A stretch of DNA of 64,000 nt from Kitasatospora phosalacinea. GTDB lineage: Bacteria; Actinomycetota; Actinomycetes; Streptomycetales; Streptomycetaceae. The stretch covers positions 1 through 64,000 of the forward strand of contig NZ_JNWZ01000002.1 in assembly GCF_000716545.1 (NCBI RefSeq), written 5' to 3'. Positions 1 through 9,146 of the stretch are shown one piece after another; within the stretch, counting starts at the first letter, position 1, and each line of letters opens with the position of its first letter. Below the pieces are notes generated by a model. It had not been told where the DNA came from and made no database searches. It saw only the letters and a program-made list of their open reading frames with translations. A program made the position numbers and the translations under genes.

Positions 1-505
1 CGGCCTGGCGCTCAAGCCCGAGGTCATCATCTGCGACGAGCCGGTCTCCGCGCTCGACGTGTCGGTGCAGGCCCAGGTGATCAACCTGCTGGAGCAGCTC
101 CAGGGCGAGTTCAACCTGTCGTACATGTTCATCGCCCACGACCTGTCCATCGTCCGGCACATCTCCGACCGGGTCGGCGTGATGTACCTCGGGCGGATGG
201 TCGAGATCGGCTCCGACCTGGAGATCTACGACCACGCCACCCACCCGTACACCCAGGCGCTGCTGTCGGCCGTGCCGGTGCCCGACCCGGCCGCGCGCGA
301 GCACCGGGACCGGATCGTGCTGACCGGCGACGTGCCCTCCCCGGCCAACCCGCCGTCCGGGTGCCGCTTCCGCACCCGCTGCTGGAAGGCCCAGGACAAG
401 TGCGTCGTGGAGGACCCGGCGCTGACGGTGCGGGACTGGCTGGAGGGACGGGCCCGGCACGACTCGGCCTGCCACTTCGCCGACGAGCGGGAGAACCTGA
501 TCTGA
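1..505 (+). CDS. peptide ABC transporter ATP-binding protein (DppF/OppF type), 5'-truncated
   Basis: This is the C-terminal part of a family-5 (di/oligopeptide) importer ATPase that would energise uptake at the inner face of the membrane. The frame is open from base 2, so the start lies outside the window. Visible are Walker B ([12 protein letters not shown]), the H-loop ([10 protein letters not shown]) and the C-terminal oligopeptide/HPY domain with [15 protein letters not shown] and its cysteines. A GTG at 59 is internal to Walker B and is not a real start. It is the last gene of a plus-strand operon and converges on a second peptide transporter operon. Its tail is almost identical to that of the opposing ATPase at 575-1642, so the two are close paralogues. 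The family is certain; the substrate is unknown. Confidence 0.95.
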   Translation, partial: GLALKPEVIICDEPVSALDVSVQAQVINLLEQLQGEFNLSYMFIAHDLSIVRHISDRVGVMYLGRMVEIGSDLEIYDHATHPYTQALLSAVPVPDPAAREHRDRIVLTGDVPSPANPPSGCRFRTRCWKAQDKCVVEDPALTVRDWLEGRARHDSACHFADERENLI

Positions 506-522
506 CCCGCCGCGCCGACGCG

Positions 523-557
523 GAAGGGCCCCGCCGAACGGATCGGCGGGGCCCTTC
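523..557. terminator. bidirectional hairpin terminator between convergent ABC operons
   Basis: A perfect 15-bp stem (523-537 with 543-557) closes a 5-nt loop. It lies between the stop codons of two convergent ATPase genes, so it can end transcription from both sides. There is no T-tract, as is usual for actinomycete terminators. Confidence 0.85.
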
Positions 558-574
558 GCGGTGCTGCCGGGGGC

Positions 575-1642
575 TCAGACCTCGGCGCGCTGGGCGGGGA
601 CGCCCGACACGGCCGCCTCCTCGGGGAAGTGGCACGCGGTCAGGTGCCCCTCCGCGTTGCCGGAGAGCTGGACCAGCGGCGGCTCCTCCACGGCGCACTT
701 GTCCTGGGCCTTCCAGCACCGGGTGCGGAAGCGGCAGCCCGACGGCGGGTTCAGCGGCGACGGGACGTCACCGGTCAGCCGGATCCGCTCGCGGTCGTCG
801 TCCGGGTCGGCCTCCGGGACGGCCGACAGCAGGGCGTGGGTGTACGGGTGCCGGGGCGACTCGTACAGCGACTTGCGGTCGGCGATCTCGACGATCTTGC
901 CGAGGTACATCACCGCGACGCGCTGCGAGAAGTGCCGCACCACCGACAGGTCGTGGGCGATGAACAGGAAGGCGATGCCCAGCTCGCGCTGCAGCTCCTG
1001 GAGCAGGTTGACCACCTGCGCCTGGATCGACACGTCCAGCGCCGAGACCGGCTCGTCCGCGACGATCAGCTTCGGGCTCAGCGACAGCGCCCGGGCCACG
1101 CCGATGCGCTGGCGCTGGCCGCCGGAGAACTCGTGCGGGAAGCGGTTGTAGTGCTCCGGGTTCAGGCCGACCGTCTCCAGCAGCTCCTGCACCCGGCGCT
1201 GGACGCCGCCGGCCGGCTTGATGCCGTTGATCTCCATCGGCGCGCCGATGATCGAGCCGACGGTGTGCCGCGGGTTCAGCGAGGAGTACGGGTCCTGGAA
1301 GATCATCTGGATCTCGGACCGGATCGGCGCCAGCTCCTTGCGTCCGGCGTGCGTGATGTCCTGGCCGGCGTAGCGGATCTCGCCGGCGGTCGGCTCCAGC
1401 AGCCGGGTCACCAGGCGGCCGGTGGTCGACTTGCCGCAGCCGGACTCGCCGACCAGGCCCACCGACTCGCTGGGGAAGACCTCCAGGTCGACGCCGTCCA
1501 CCGCGTGCACCGCGCCGACCTGGCGCTTGAACAGGAAGCCGTCCGTCACCGGGAAGTGCTTCTTCAGGCCCGTGATCGACAGCAGCGGGTCGCCGGAGCC
1601 GACGGTCGGGACGGCGGGCTTGAGGGTCGGTTCGTTGCTCAT
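575..1642 (-). CDS. peptide ABC transporter ATP-binding protein (DppF/OppF type; BldKE-like position)
   Basis: This 355-aa cytoplasmic ATPase belongs to a peptide importer and is the last gene of the five-gene minus-strand operon. Walker A (GESGCGKST, about residues 65-73), the signature [10 protein letters not shown], Walker B ([11 protein letters not shown]) and a C-terminal cysteine-bearing oligopeptide domain ([12 protein letters not shown]) are all present. It follows the first ATPase gene by only 10 bp, so the two are surely co-transcribed and would form the heterodimeric motor. The operon order permease, binding protein, permease, ATPase, ATPase matches bldKA-E of S. coelicolor; assigning it as bldKE is inference from order and neighbourhood. 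Its 3' end mirrors the opposing paralogue at 1-505. Confidence 0.93.
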   Translation of the reverse strand: MSNEPTLKPAVPTVGSGDPLLSITGLKKHFPVTDGFLFKRQVGAVHAVDGVDLEVFPSESVGLVGESGCGKSTTGRLVTRLLEPTAGEIRYAGQDITHAGRKELAPIRSEIQMIFQDPYSSLNPRHTVGSIIGAPMEINGIKPAGGVQRRVQELLETVGLNPEHYNRFPHEFSGGQRQRIGVARALSLSPKLIVADEPVSALDVSIQAQVVNLLQELQRELGIAFLFIAHDLSVVRHFSQRVAVMYLGKIVEIADRKSLYESPRHPYTHALLSAVPEADPDDDRERIRLTGDVPSPLNPPSGCRFRTRCWKAQDKCAVEEPPLVQLSGNAEGHLTACHFPEEAAVSGVPAQRAEV

Positions 1643-1652
1643 GGTGTCCCTC

Positions 1653-2720
1653 TCAGCCGAGCCGCGGCTTGATCTGGTCGATGAAGATGTCCTGCCGCTG
1701 CGCCGGAGTGAGGTGGCAGGCGGCGGCGTGTCCGGTGGCGGGGGACAGCGGCGGGCGCTCGGTGGTGCAGCCGCCGCCGACCACCTGCTCGCGGAAGTCG
1801 CAGCGCGGGTTGAACGGGCAGCCGGACGGCAGGTTGATCAGGCTCGGCGGAGTCCCGCGGACCGGCCGCAGCGGCACGTCCACGTCGCCGGTCAGGCTCG
1901 GCATCGAGGACAGCAGGCCCCAGGTGTACGGGTGCTGGGGGGCTTTCAGCACCTCGCGGACGGTGCCGCGCTCCACGGCCCGGCCCGCGTACATCACCAT
2001 GATGTCCTGCGCCGTCCTGGCGACCACGCCCAGGTCGTGGGTGATCAGGATGATCGCGGTGCCCATCTCCTGCTGGAGGTCCTTCAGCAGGTCCAGGATC
2101 TGGGCCTGCACGGTGACGTCCAGCGCGGTGGTCGGCTCGTCCGCGATGACCAGCTTGGGGTCGCAGACCAGCGACATGGCGATCATCGCGCGCTGGCGCA
2201 TGCCGCCGGAGAACTGGTGCGGGTAGTCGTCCACCCGGCTGGTGGGCTGCGGGATGCCGACCTTGGTCAGCATCTCGATCGCCCGGTCCCGGGCCTCCTT
2301 CTTGGAGGCGCCGGTGTGCTTGCGGAAGGTCTCGCCGATCTGCTTGCCGATGGTGTGGAACGGCGACAGCGCGGTCAGCGGGTCCTGGAAGATCATCGAC
2401 ATCTTCCGGCCGCGGAGCTTCTCCAGCTCCCTGTTCGACGCGCCGACCAGTTCCTGGCCGTCCAGCTTGATCGAGCCGGAGATCTCGGTGCGGTCCGGGT
2501 TGTGCAGGCCCAGCACGGCCAGGTTGGTCACCGACTTGCCGGAACCGGACTCGCCGACGATGCCGAGCGTGGAGCCCGGGGCGACGTCGAAGGAGAGGCT
2601 GTCCACGGCCCGGACCACGCCGTCCTCGGTGCTGAAGCGGACCGAGAGGTCGCGGACTGAGAGGAACGGCGTGCCGCCGCTGCCGGCGGACACCTCCTCG
2701 GGCTTGGCCTGGGTGGTCAT
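1653..2720 (-). CDS. peptide ABC transporter ATP-binding protein (DppD/OppD type; BldKD-like position)
   Basis: This is the first of two ATPase subunits, 355 aa. It has Walker A GESGSGKS, the signature [12 protein letters not shown], Walker B ([11 protein letters not shown]), the switch ITHDLGVVA and a C-terminal oligopeptide/HPY domain with [18 protein letters not shown] is typical of OppD/DppD, whereas the next gene has the OppF/DppF form FSGGQRQR, so the operon encodes one of each. It lies 61 bp downstream of the permease gene and 10 bp upstream of the second ATPase gene. It should work in the cytoplasm, coupled to the permeases at 2782 and 5692. Confidence 0.93.
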   Translation of the reverse strand: MTTQAKPEEVSAGSGGTPFLSVRDLSVRFSTEDGVVRAVDSLSFDVAPGSTLGIVGESGSGKSVTNLAVLGLHNPDRTEISGSIKLDGQELVGASNRELEKLRGRKMSMIFQDPLTALSPFHTIGKQIGETFRKHTGASKKEARDRAIEMLTKVGIPQPTSRVDDYPHQFSGGMRQRAMIAMSLVCDPKLVIADEPTTALDVTVQAQILDLLKDLQQEMGTAIILITHDLGVVARTAQDIMVMYAGRAVERGTVREVLKAPQHPYTWGLLSSMPSLTGDVDVPLRPVRGTPPSLINLPSGCPFNPRCDFREQVVGGGCTTERPPLSPATGHAAACHLTPAQRQDIFIDQIKPRLG

Positions 2721-2781
2721 GGACTGGGCTCCTCGGTGCGGTACGTGAGGTCGGGACTGCCGGGCGGCCGGGGTGTGGCCG

Positions 2782-3759
2782 TCAGGCCAGGCGGATGCGC
2801 GGGTCGATCAGGGCGTAGGCGGCGTCGACGATGATGTTGAAGAAGACGATCAGGGTGGCGGCCACCACGGTGACGCCGACCAGCAGCGACAGGTCGGAGT
2901 CGCGGAAGGAGTGGATCGCCAGCTCGCCGAGGCCGTGCAGGCTGAACGTCGTCTCGGTGATGATGGCGCCGCCGAGCAGCACGCCCAGGTCGATGCCGAA
3001 GACGGTGACGATGGTGCCCATCGCGCCGCGCCAGGCGTAACGCATGAAGACCGAGGTGCCCGACATGCCCTTGGCCCGGGCGGTGCGCACGTAGTCCTCG
3101 GACAGCTGCTCGACCATCGAGGAGCGGGTCATGCGGGTGTAGTTCGCGGTCCAGATCAGCGACAGCACGATCCACGGCACCAGCAGGCCGCCGGCCCAGC
3201 CGAGCGGGTCCTCGGTGATCGGCACGTAGGTCGGCAGGGCCAGCAGGTCGGTGCTGTAGCACAGCGCCCAGAGCGCGAGCGGGCCGGCCACGTAGATCTG
3301 CATCGAGGAGGCCAGCAGCGAGAAGCCGCTGGCGATCTTGTCGGCCGGCTTGCCCTGCTTGTGGGCGGCCAGCATGCCGGTGCCGATGCCGAAGATCAGG
3401 AAGACGACGGCGGAGCCGACGGTCAGCGACAGGGTGGTCGGGAAGCGGTCCAGCAGGATGCCGCCGACCAGTTCCTTCTTGTCGAAGGAGTAGCCGAAGC
3501 ACGGGGCGCCGCAGTGGACGCCGTTGAAGGTGCCACCGGTGAAGATGGTGCTCAGCCAGTTCCAGTACTGGACCGGCCAGGCGTGGTCGAAGCCCATGTC
3601 GTGCCTGATCAGGGCGAGGTTCTCGGGCGTGCAGGTCTTGCCGCAGTAGAGCCGCGCCGGGTCCGCCGGGATCGCGAAGAACAGTGCGTACGTGACCATC
3701 GAGACGATCAGCAGGATGACCAGAGCGCCGAGGGTTCGGCGGACGAGGAATCGGAGCAT
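2782..3759 (-). CDS. peptide ABC transporter permease (DppB/OppB type)
   Basis: This 325-aa integral membrane subunit is of the BPD_transp_1 type. An N-terminal hydrophobic segment (LGALVILLIVSMVTYALFF) is followed by a periplasm-facing region of about 70 residues and then five further helices. The cytoplasmic EAA loop is clear (EDYVRTARAKGMSG) and contacts the ATPases. The large first external loop and the start MLRFLVRRTLG are typical of DppB rather than DppC. The loop carries three cysteines (YCGKTC, HCGAPC), which is unusual for the family and may reflect an extracellular disulfide. It follows the binding-protein gene after a 3782-3816 stem-loop that may lower expression of the distal genes. 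Confidence 0.93.
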   Translation of the reverse strand: MLRFLVRRTLGALVILLIVSMVTYALFFAIPADPARLYCGKTCTPENLALIRHDMGFDHAWPVQYWNWLSTIFTGGTFNGVHCGAPCFGYSFDKKELVGGILLDRFPTTLSLTVGSAVVFLIFGIGTGMLAAHKQGKPADKIASGFSLLASSMQIYVAGPLALWALCYSTDLLALPTYVPITEDPLGWAGGLLVPWIVLSLIWTANYTRMTRSSMVEQLSEDYVRTARAKGMSGTSVFMRYAWRGAMGTIVTVFGIDLGVLLGGAIITETTFSLHGLGELAIHSFRDSDLSLLVGVTVVAATLIVFFNIIVDAAYALIDPRIRLA

Positions 3760-3781
3760 CGGACGGGGCTCTCCTGATCGG

Positions 3782-3816
3782 GGCGGGACACCGGCAGGTC
3801 GTGCCGGTGCCCCGCC
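3782..3816 (-). terminator. intra-operon stem-loop downstream of the binding-protein gene
   Basis: Two 15-nt arms (3782-3796 and 3802-3816) pair with a single mismatch around a 5-nt loop. It sits between the binding-protein stop and the DppB start in the same operon. In this position it more likely acts as a partial terminator or 3'-end stabiliser, giving excess binding protein over membrane subunits, than as a full terminator. Confidence 0.55.
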
Positions 3817-3841
3817 GTGAGCTACTGCTCGGTGACGACTA

Positions 3842-5602
3842 CTACTTGACGTAGATGTTGAGCGGGTACTGCAGGCCGAACAGGGAGTCGAACTTCACGC
3901 CGCCCAGGCCCGAGCCGTACAGGCTCAGCGAACGCTGGTAGACGTCCGGGATCGAGTAGGCCTTGTCCTGGAGCTGCTTGTCGATCGCGGCCCACGCCTT
4001 GCCCTGCGCCACCGGGTCGGCGATCTTGGCCGCGGCGTCGATCGCGGAGTCGACCGCCGGGTCCTTCACGTGGGCGTAGTTCGGGGCGCCGTCGGCGATG
4101 ACCCGGCTGTCCCAGACCGGCTGGATCGAGGTGTAGCCGGTGGGCCAGTCGGCGCCCCAGCCGCCCCAGTACAGGTCGAACTCGTTGTTGACCAGGCCGA
4201 TGGCGTCGTAGTAGGTCTTCGCGTCCAGCGGCTTCGCGACGAACTTGAAGCCGGCCTTCTCCAGCGCGTCGCGGATGGCCTCGGTGACCTTCTGCTGCAG
4301 CGGGGTGTTGTTGTACGCGTAGACGATGGTGGTGCCCACCGCGTTGGCGTCGGTCAGCAGCTTCTTGGCCGCCTCCGGGTCGCCCTGCGGCTTCTTGAGG
4401 ATGCCGTACGGGTCGTAGGACTCGTAGCCGAGGACGGTCGGGCTCATCGCCGAGGTGGCGTAGTCACCGTAGGAGGTGCCGCCCTGCAGCTGGCGGGTCT
4501 GCTGGTGCGGGAACGCCCGGACCAGCGCCTCGCGGACCTTCTGGTCCTTGATGCGGTCGTTGTTGATGTAGTAGAAGTCCACGTACGGGGTCAGGCCCTC
4601 GAGCGTGCGGGACTTGAGCTTCTCGTCCGCCTTCACCTGGTCCAGGTAGGACGGGTACACGGTGTTGTGGAACGTGAAGGTGTTCTTGTCGTCGCCGTTG
4701 TCCGCCATGAAGCGCTCGGTGGACTGCTGGGCCTGGACGCCGAAGGACATGTGCCACTTGTCCGGGTAGGCGTTCCGGATCGGGTCGGTGGCCGGGTCCC
4801 AGTTGGGGTTGCGCTCCAGGTCGAGCGAGCGGTCGGTGACGTGCTCGGTGATCTGGTACGGGCCCGAGGAGAACGGCTTCTTGTCGTACTCCTCCTTGGT
4901 GTCGTGGGCCTGCGGCACGACGCCGTAACCGGTCATCGCCAGGGTGAAGTTGGCGTCCGGGTGGACGTCCTGGAAGGTGATGACCACGGTCTTGTCGTCC
5001 GGGGTCTGGACCGCGTCCAGGTGCTTGCCGCCGTAGGGGCCCTCGTAGGCACCGCGGTAGTCGGCGCCCGAGATCCAGGTCTGGACGTAGGTCGGGCCGG
5101 ACTTGATGAACGAGGCGTAGGTGCGCTCGATCGAGTACTTCACGTCGGCCGAGGTGATCGGGGCGCCGTCCTGCCACTTCACGCCGTCCTTCAGCGTGAA
5201 CTTCCAGGTCTTGCCGCCGTCGGTGGTGGTGCCGGTGTCGGTGGCGAGGTCGCCGACCAGCTTCTGCGAGCCGTCCGGCAGGAGCTTGTAGCCCGTCAGC
5301 TGGCGGGTGAACAGCAGCGAGGCCTCGCTGTTGTAGTTCAGGTAGACCTGGGCCGGGTCCAGGTGCGAGAAGTCGTCGCGGTCGATCATGTTGACCGTGC
5401 CGCCCTTCTTCGCGCCCGGCTCCGGGGCGGCGGGGCCCTTCGAGTCCTCCGCGGTGCCGACCGAGATCGCGGTGGTCTTGACCGGGGCCTTCGAGGCGTT
5501 GGCGCTGTCGCCGTTGCTGTGGCCGCTGGAGCACGCCGTGGTGACGGTCAGGGCCCCGGCCACGAGAATGGCGGCCGCGAGCCGCGTCCTGCGAGAGCTC
5601 AT
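3842..5602 (-). CDS. peptide-binding lipoprotein of ABC transporter (SBP family 5; BldKB-like)
   Basis: This extracellular, lipid-anchored family-5 solute-binding protein delivers peptides to the adjacent permeases. The start chosen is the ATG at 5602 (MSSRRTRL), because AGGA lies five bases upstream; a second ATG at 5608 would add two residues but lacks spacing to that site. A basic N-terminus and a hydrophobic stretch end in TVTTACSSG, a slightly atypical lipobox with Thr at -3. The mature part is a classic SBP_bac_5 fold with KFTLKDGVKWQDGAPITSADV near residue 140. It lies second in the operon, between the two permease genes, exactly the position of bldKB in S. coelicolor. If the operon is bldK it would import a developmental signal; that role is inference. 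Confidence 0.92.
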   Translation of the reverse strand: MSSRRTRLAAAILVAGALTVTTACSSGHSNGDSANASKAPVKTTAISVGTAEDSKGPAAPEPGAKKGGTVNMIDRDDFSHLDPAQVYLNYNSEASLLFTRQLTGYKLLPDGSQKLVGDLATDTGTTTDGGKTWKFTLKDGVKWQDGAPITSADVKYSIERTYASFIKSGPTYVQTWISGADYRGAYEGPYGGKHLDAVQTPDDKTVVITFQDVHPDANFTLAMTGYGVVPQAHDTKEEYDKKPFSSGPYQITEHVTDRSLDLERNPNWDPATDPIRNAYPDKWHMSFGVQAQQSTERFMADNGDDKNTFTFHNTVYPSYLDQVKADEKLKSRTLEGLTPYVDFYYINNDRIKDQKVREALVRAFPHQQTRQLQGGTSYGDYATSAMSPTVLGYESYDPYGILKKPQGDPEAAKKLLTDANAVGTTIVYAYNNTPLQQKVTEAIRDALEKAGFKFVAKPLDAKTYYDAIGLVNNEFDLYWGGWGADWPTGYTSIQPVWDSRVIADGAPNYAHVKDPAVDSAIDAAAKIADPVAQGKAWAAIDKQLQDKAYSIPDVYQRSLSLYGSGLGGVKFDSLFGLQYPLNIYVK

Positions 5603-5691
5603 CTTCATCCTGCCTGGAGTAGTCGTGTGGAAATCTTCGTGGGTGTGCCCGGGGCCTGGCTCTTCCGTCCCCCCGGAGTCTTGAGGGCCTG

Positions 5692-6735
5692 TCAGCGGCC
5701 GGTCTTGGGGTCGAACGCGTCCCGGACGGAGTCGCCGAGCAGGTTGAAGGCCAGGACGAACACCACCATGGCGAGGCCCGGGAAGAGGAGGAAGGTGACG
5801 TCGGTCCGGAGGAAGTTCGCGCCGTCGGCGATCATGCGGCCCCAGTCCGGGGTCGGCTCGGAGACACCGACGCCGAGGTAGGAGAGACCGGCCTCCGCGG
5901 TGACGAAGGCGGGCAGCGCGAGGGTGGACTGCACCAGGATCGGGGTCCACAGGTTGGGCAGGATCTCCTTGAAGATGATCCGCATCGGGGAGGCGCCGGT
6001 GACCTTGGCGGCCTCGATGAACTCCCGCTCGCGGAGCGACAGCGAGATGCCGCGCAGGATGCGGGCCAGGCCCATCCAGCCGAGCAGCGACAGCACCAGG
6101 GTGACCGCGACGAACGGCAGCCAGCCCGGCGGGTTCTCGTCCTGGGCGACCAGCAGACCGGTGACCACCGGCATGGTCGCGATCAGGAAGATCTGCGACG
6201 GGAACGACATCAGGACGTCGATCACCCGGCCGATGAGGTAGTCGGTCTTGCCGCCGAGGTAGCCGGCCGCGATGCCGAGCGCGACACCGATCACGGTGGT
6301 CAGCAGGGAGGTGGCGACGGCGATGATCAGCGAGGTGCGGATGCCGTAGATCAGCAGGGTCAGCACGTCGCGGCCGAGGCCCGGCTCCAGGCCGAACCAG
6401 AAGTCGCCGCTCATGCCGCCGTTGGGCCCGGTGGGCAGGCCGGAGTCGGTCAGCAGGCTGACGTCCTCCTGGCCGTAGTGGGTCTCCGGGTTCTTGCCGT
6501 ACAGCATGGAGATGAGCGGGGCGAGGATCGCCACCGCGACGAAGAACAGCACCACGCACGCGCTCACCACGCCGGTGCGGTCGCGGAGGAAGCGGCGCCA
6601 CATCAGCTGCCCGGGCGAGAGGCCGCGGAAGCCCGCGTCGGCGGGTGCGTCGGTCGTGGCGTTGTCCGCGAGGTCCGACGTCGACCCGGGACGGGAGGTG
6701 TCCCCGTCCGTCGTGGCCCCAGTAGGCGTCGTCAT
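5692..6735 (-). CDS. peptide ABC transporter permease (DppC/OppC type), first gene of operon
   Basis: This 347-aa membrane permease has a roughly 60-residue Thr/Asp-rich cytosolic N-terminus, then GQLMWRRFLRDRTG leading into the first helix. That OppC_N feature marks it as DppC type. The EAA loop is REREFIEAAKVTGAS. ATG at 6735 (MTTPTGATT) is preferred, with GGGAG ten bases upstream; the frame stays open to 6876, but the extra residues are non-conserved and run into the promoter region. It is promoter-proximal in a five-gene operon and is followed 89 bp later by the binding protein. The pair with the DppB-type permease at 2782 would form the translocation pore. Confidence 0.92.
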   Translation of the reverse strand: MTTPTGATTDGDTSRPGSTSDLADNATTDAPADAGFRGLSPGQLMWRRFLRDRTGVVSACVVLFFVAVAILAPLISMLYGKNPETHYGQEDVSLLTDSGLPTGPNGGMSGDFWFGLEPGLGRDVLTLLIYGIRTSLIIAVATSLLTTVIGVALGIAAGYLGGKTDYLIGRVIDVLMSFPSQIFLIATMPVVTGLLVAQDENPPGWLPFVAVTLVLSLLGWMGLARILRGISLSLREREFIEAAKVTGASPMRIIFKEILPNLWTPILVQSTLALPAFVTAEAGLSYLGVGVSEPTPDWGRMIADGANFLRTDVTFLLFPGLAMVVFVLAFNLLGDSVRDAFDPKTGR

Positions 6736-6796
6736 GGTGCTAAAGCTCCCGACCGTGGTCCGTGCAGAAGCAAGGAGTAAGAACTTGGATGAATGG

Positions 6797-6825
6797 ACTC
6801 TTGCAAGTCGTTTATCGAACGTCAA
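6797..6825 (-). promoter_or_regulatory. candidate vegetative promoter for the peptide transporter operon
   Basis: Read on the minus strand, TTGACG (6825-6820) is separated by 17 bases from AAGAGT (6802-6797). This would start transcription near 6790, about 55 nt before the DppC start. The -35 is good and the -10 is weak. Confidence 0.35.
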
Positions 6826-7080
6826 GAGTTCCTCAGTTGTCGACGGCCCATTTCCTCCTTCGTGCTGGAATGTCAACCACTTCGTAGTTCCTGAACTCTT
6901 GACAGCGGATCGGCGAGACGGTCAAAACAGGACAAATCATGTCAAGGGCCGTTCACATGTCCGTAACGATGTGTCGTCAGGTCCGCTATCAGGACGGCGA
7001 GTTCGGAAGGTCAACTGGATGACGCGCGTAGAAGCGATGTCCGTTTTGGTGCTGTTCATCGCAATTGTTGGGTGCAATTG

Positions 7081-7101
7081 AGTGTCCGATTATCGGACAC
7101 T
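7081..7101. promoter_or_regulatory. perfect palindrome, possible operator
   Basis: Ten-base arms AGTGTCCGAT and ATCGGACACT flank a single central T. The symmetry and AT-rich setting suggest a dimeric regulator site, about 350 bp upstream of the transporter operon start. It could instead be a small hairpin in the 3' region of the upstream gene. Confidence 0.45.
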
Positions 7102-7231
7102 GGTGTTTTCGGGCGTGCCGGAGCGAATTCACGGGTATGACTCACCCAATTCGGGTGGCGCTCGGGGCGCCGCCCGACTGGCATTTTCCCGCCATTGGCG
7201 AGACCTCGCCGCAGCGATAGCGCCGCGGTTG

Positions 7232-8964
7232 TTACTTCAACAGGCCGATGTTCTCGTAGACGACGTCGCCGAGGCCGGCGGCGCCGATGTTGGCGAGTTC
7301 CTTGCGCACCCCGTAGATGGCCGGGCGCTGGTACAGCGGGACGAGTCCGGCGACCTGCCAGGCCGCCGCGTCGGCGCGGTTGAGCGCCACCGTCTCCTCG
7401 TCCACGGTGTCGGCCTTGGCGGCGTCCGCCATCGCCTCGTCGAGCGCCTCGCTGCCGACCTGGGCCCAGTTGGAACCGGAGTCCTGCTGGAAGGTGCTGA
7501 TCGAGTTGGAGACCGGGAAGGGCGTGCCCAGCAGCGAGAACGAGGTCAGGTCGAAGTCGTGCTTGTAGACGTAGCCGTCGAAGTACTCGCCGGCCGGCAC
7601 CGTCCGGACCTGCACGGTCACCCCGACCGCGGCCAGCATCCGGGTGACCTCCTCGCTCTCGTTGGCCGCCAGGTTGTTCGCGGCCGGCGCCACGTAGCGC
7701 AGCACCAGTTCCTTGCCGTCCTTGCCGCGCACGCCGTTCGGCCCCGGCTTCCAGCCCAGCGCGTCGAGGGACGCCTTGGCGGCGCCCGGGTCGAAGCGGC
7801 TCAGACCGTCCGAGTTGTCCTGGTAGCCGTGCTGGGAGGGCACCAGGAAGTGGTTGTTCATCGGCACGTACGGCCAGTCCAGGCCGGCCAGGTCGGTGCG
7901 GGTGATCTCGGCCCGGTCGATCGCCTGGACCAGCGCCTGGCGCAGCTTGGCGTCCTCCAGCAGCGGGCTCCTGCCGTTGAGCACCAGGTGCCGCAGGTTG
8001 GGGCCGCCGGCCTTGCGGACCTCGCCGCCCGGGGTGGACCGGATCAGCTGGTAGCCCTCGGTGTTGGGGCCGTTGTTGTAGAAGTCGATCTCGCCCCGGG
8101 CGAAGGCCCGCGGCATCGCGCCGGTGTCGTACGCCTTGAAGACGATCTTGTCCAGCAGCGGCTTGTCACCCCACCACTGCGGGTCGGCGACCACGGTGAC
8201 GGTGCGGCCCCGGTGTCCAGCGAGCCCAGCTTGAAGGGGCCGGCGGTGACCGGGATGCGGTTCTTGAAGGAGGTGTTGAACAGTTCGGGGGTGGAGACGT
8301 ACCGCTCGGGCAGCAGCGGGGCGTTGCCGGCGTTGTTGAACATCGCCTGCCACTCCGAGTACGGCTCCTTGAAGGTCATCACGGCCTGGAAGTCGTCCCG
8401 GCCGCGGACCACGCTCTCCACCTGGTCGAAGCCGTTGGTGGTGGCCGTCCGGTACGCCGGGTCCTGACCGCTCAGCGCCTGCCAGTCGGCCCGCAGGTCG
8501 CGCCAGGTGATCGGGGTGCCGTCGGACCAGTGGGCCTTCGGGTTGAGCGTCCACACCACGACCTGCTTGCCCTGCCTCAACTCGCTGCTCACGTCGGAGA
8601 GGTAGGCCGGGTTGGGGGTCTGCACGCCGCCCGCGTCGGAGCGCCAGAAGGTCGGCAGCAGCGCCTTGACCACGTCGTTGGTGGAAGCCTCGGAGCCGTC
8701 CGCCTGGACCGGGTTCCACTGGCTGGAGTACTGGTCGATCGCCCACACCAGGGTGCCGCCCTGGCGCAGCGCGTCGCGCGGCCGGGCGTTCATCTCCTGC
8801 TGGGTCATCCGCGGCGCGTCGTCGCCCGCCGCTGCCGCCGCCCGGGCCGGAGCGCCGGCGGTGGAGCCCGGCGCGGAACTGCAGGAGCAGAGCGCGACGG
8901 ACAGCGCCGCCACCGCGGCGGTCAGGGGGAGCGGGAGGAAGCGGGGTCTCGGCACGCGGCACAT
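7232..8964 (-). pseudogene. peptide-binding lipoprotein (SBP family 5), interrupted by a frameshift
   Basis: An extracellular family-5 binding protein split over two frames. The N-terminal part starts at 8964 (MCRVPRPRFL, signal segment ending in ALCSCSS) and runs with good SBP similarity to GPFKLGSLDTG. Similarity resumes at once in another frame with RTVTVVADPQWWGDKPLL and continues to the stop at 7232. The break lies in a C/G run at about 8205-8211; one additional base there would restore LDTGARTVTVVADP, which fits the family pattern. Total length would be about 577 aa, normal for the family. It has no permease or ATPase partners, so it is an orphan receptor next to the complete operon. 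A sequencing or assembly error is as likely as true decay. Confidence 0.85.
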
Positions 8965-9092
8965 CTTGCGTACCGGTGATCCGACTTGTCGACCTGCGGC
9001 GGATCAAGGATTGGTAACGCGACGTGGCCGCCCGGTTGCGGCGTCCTTTTCGTCCCGTTCCGTGACGCCATTGGCGAGGATCCGCCAGTGGG

Positions 9093-9127
9093 CCGGGCCG
9101 GGGCGCCCGTCCAGCGCCCCGGCCCGG
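9093..9127 (-). terminator. hairpin terminator after the DPF-repeat membrane protein
   Basis: A perfect 14-bp GC stem (9093-9106 with 9114-9127) and a 7-nt loop, 20 bp beyond the stop codon of the gene that ends at 9147. Confidence 0.75.
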
Positions 9128-9146
9128 TCCGCGGGTTGACGTGCCG

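Larger units (their letters stand above)
6736..7231. other. long AT-enriched intergenic region upstream of the peptide transporter operon
   Basis: About 500 bp without a convincing gene, clearly poorer in GC than its surroundings, especially 6780-7160. It contains several TTGAC/GTCAA motifs on both strands (for example near 6820, 6869, 6899, 6931, 6950 and 7012) and a perfect palindrome at 7081-7101. It lies between the operon promoter and the 3' end of the frameshifted binding-protein gene, so it is probably the regulatory region of the transporter operon. Confidence 0.6.

Noticed and set aside
3842..6601. A single 919-aa minus-strand frame spanning the binding protein and the permease region
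   Set aside because: Only the part from ATG 5602 has conserved sequence and a signal peptide; upstream it is the wrong frame of the DppC permease gene.
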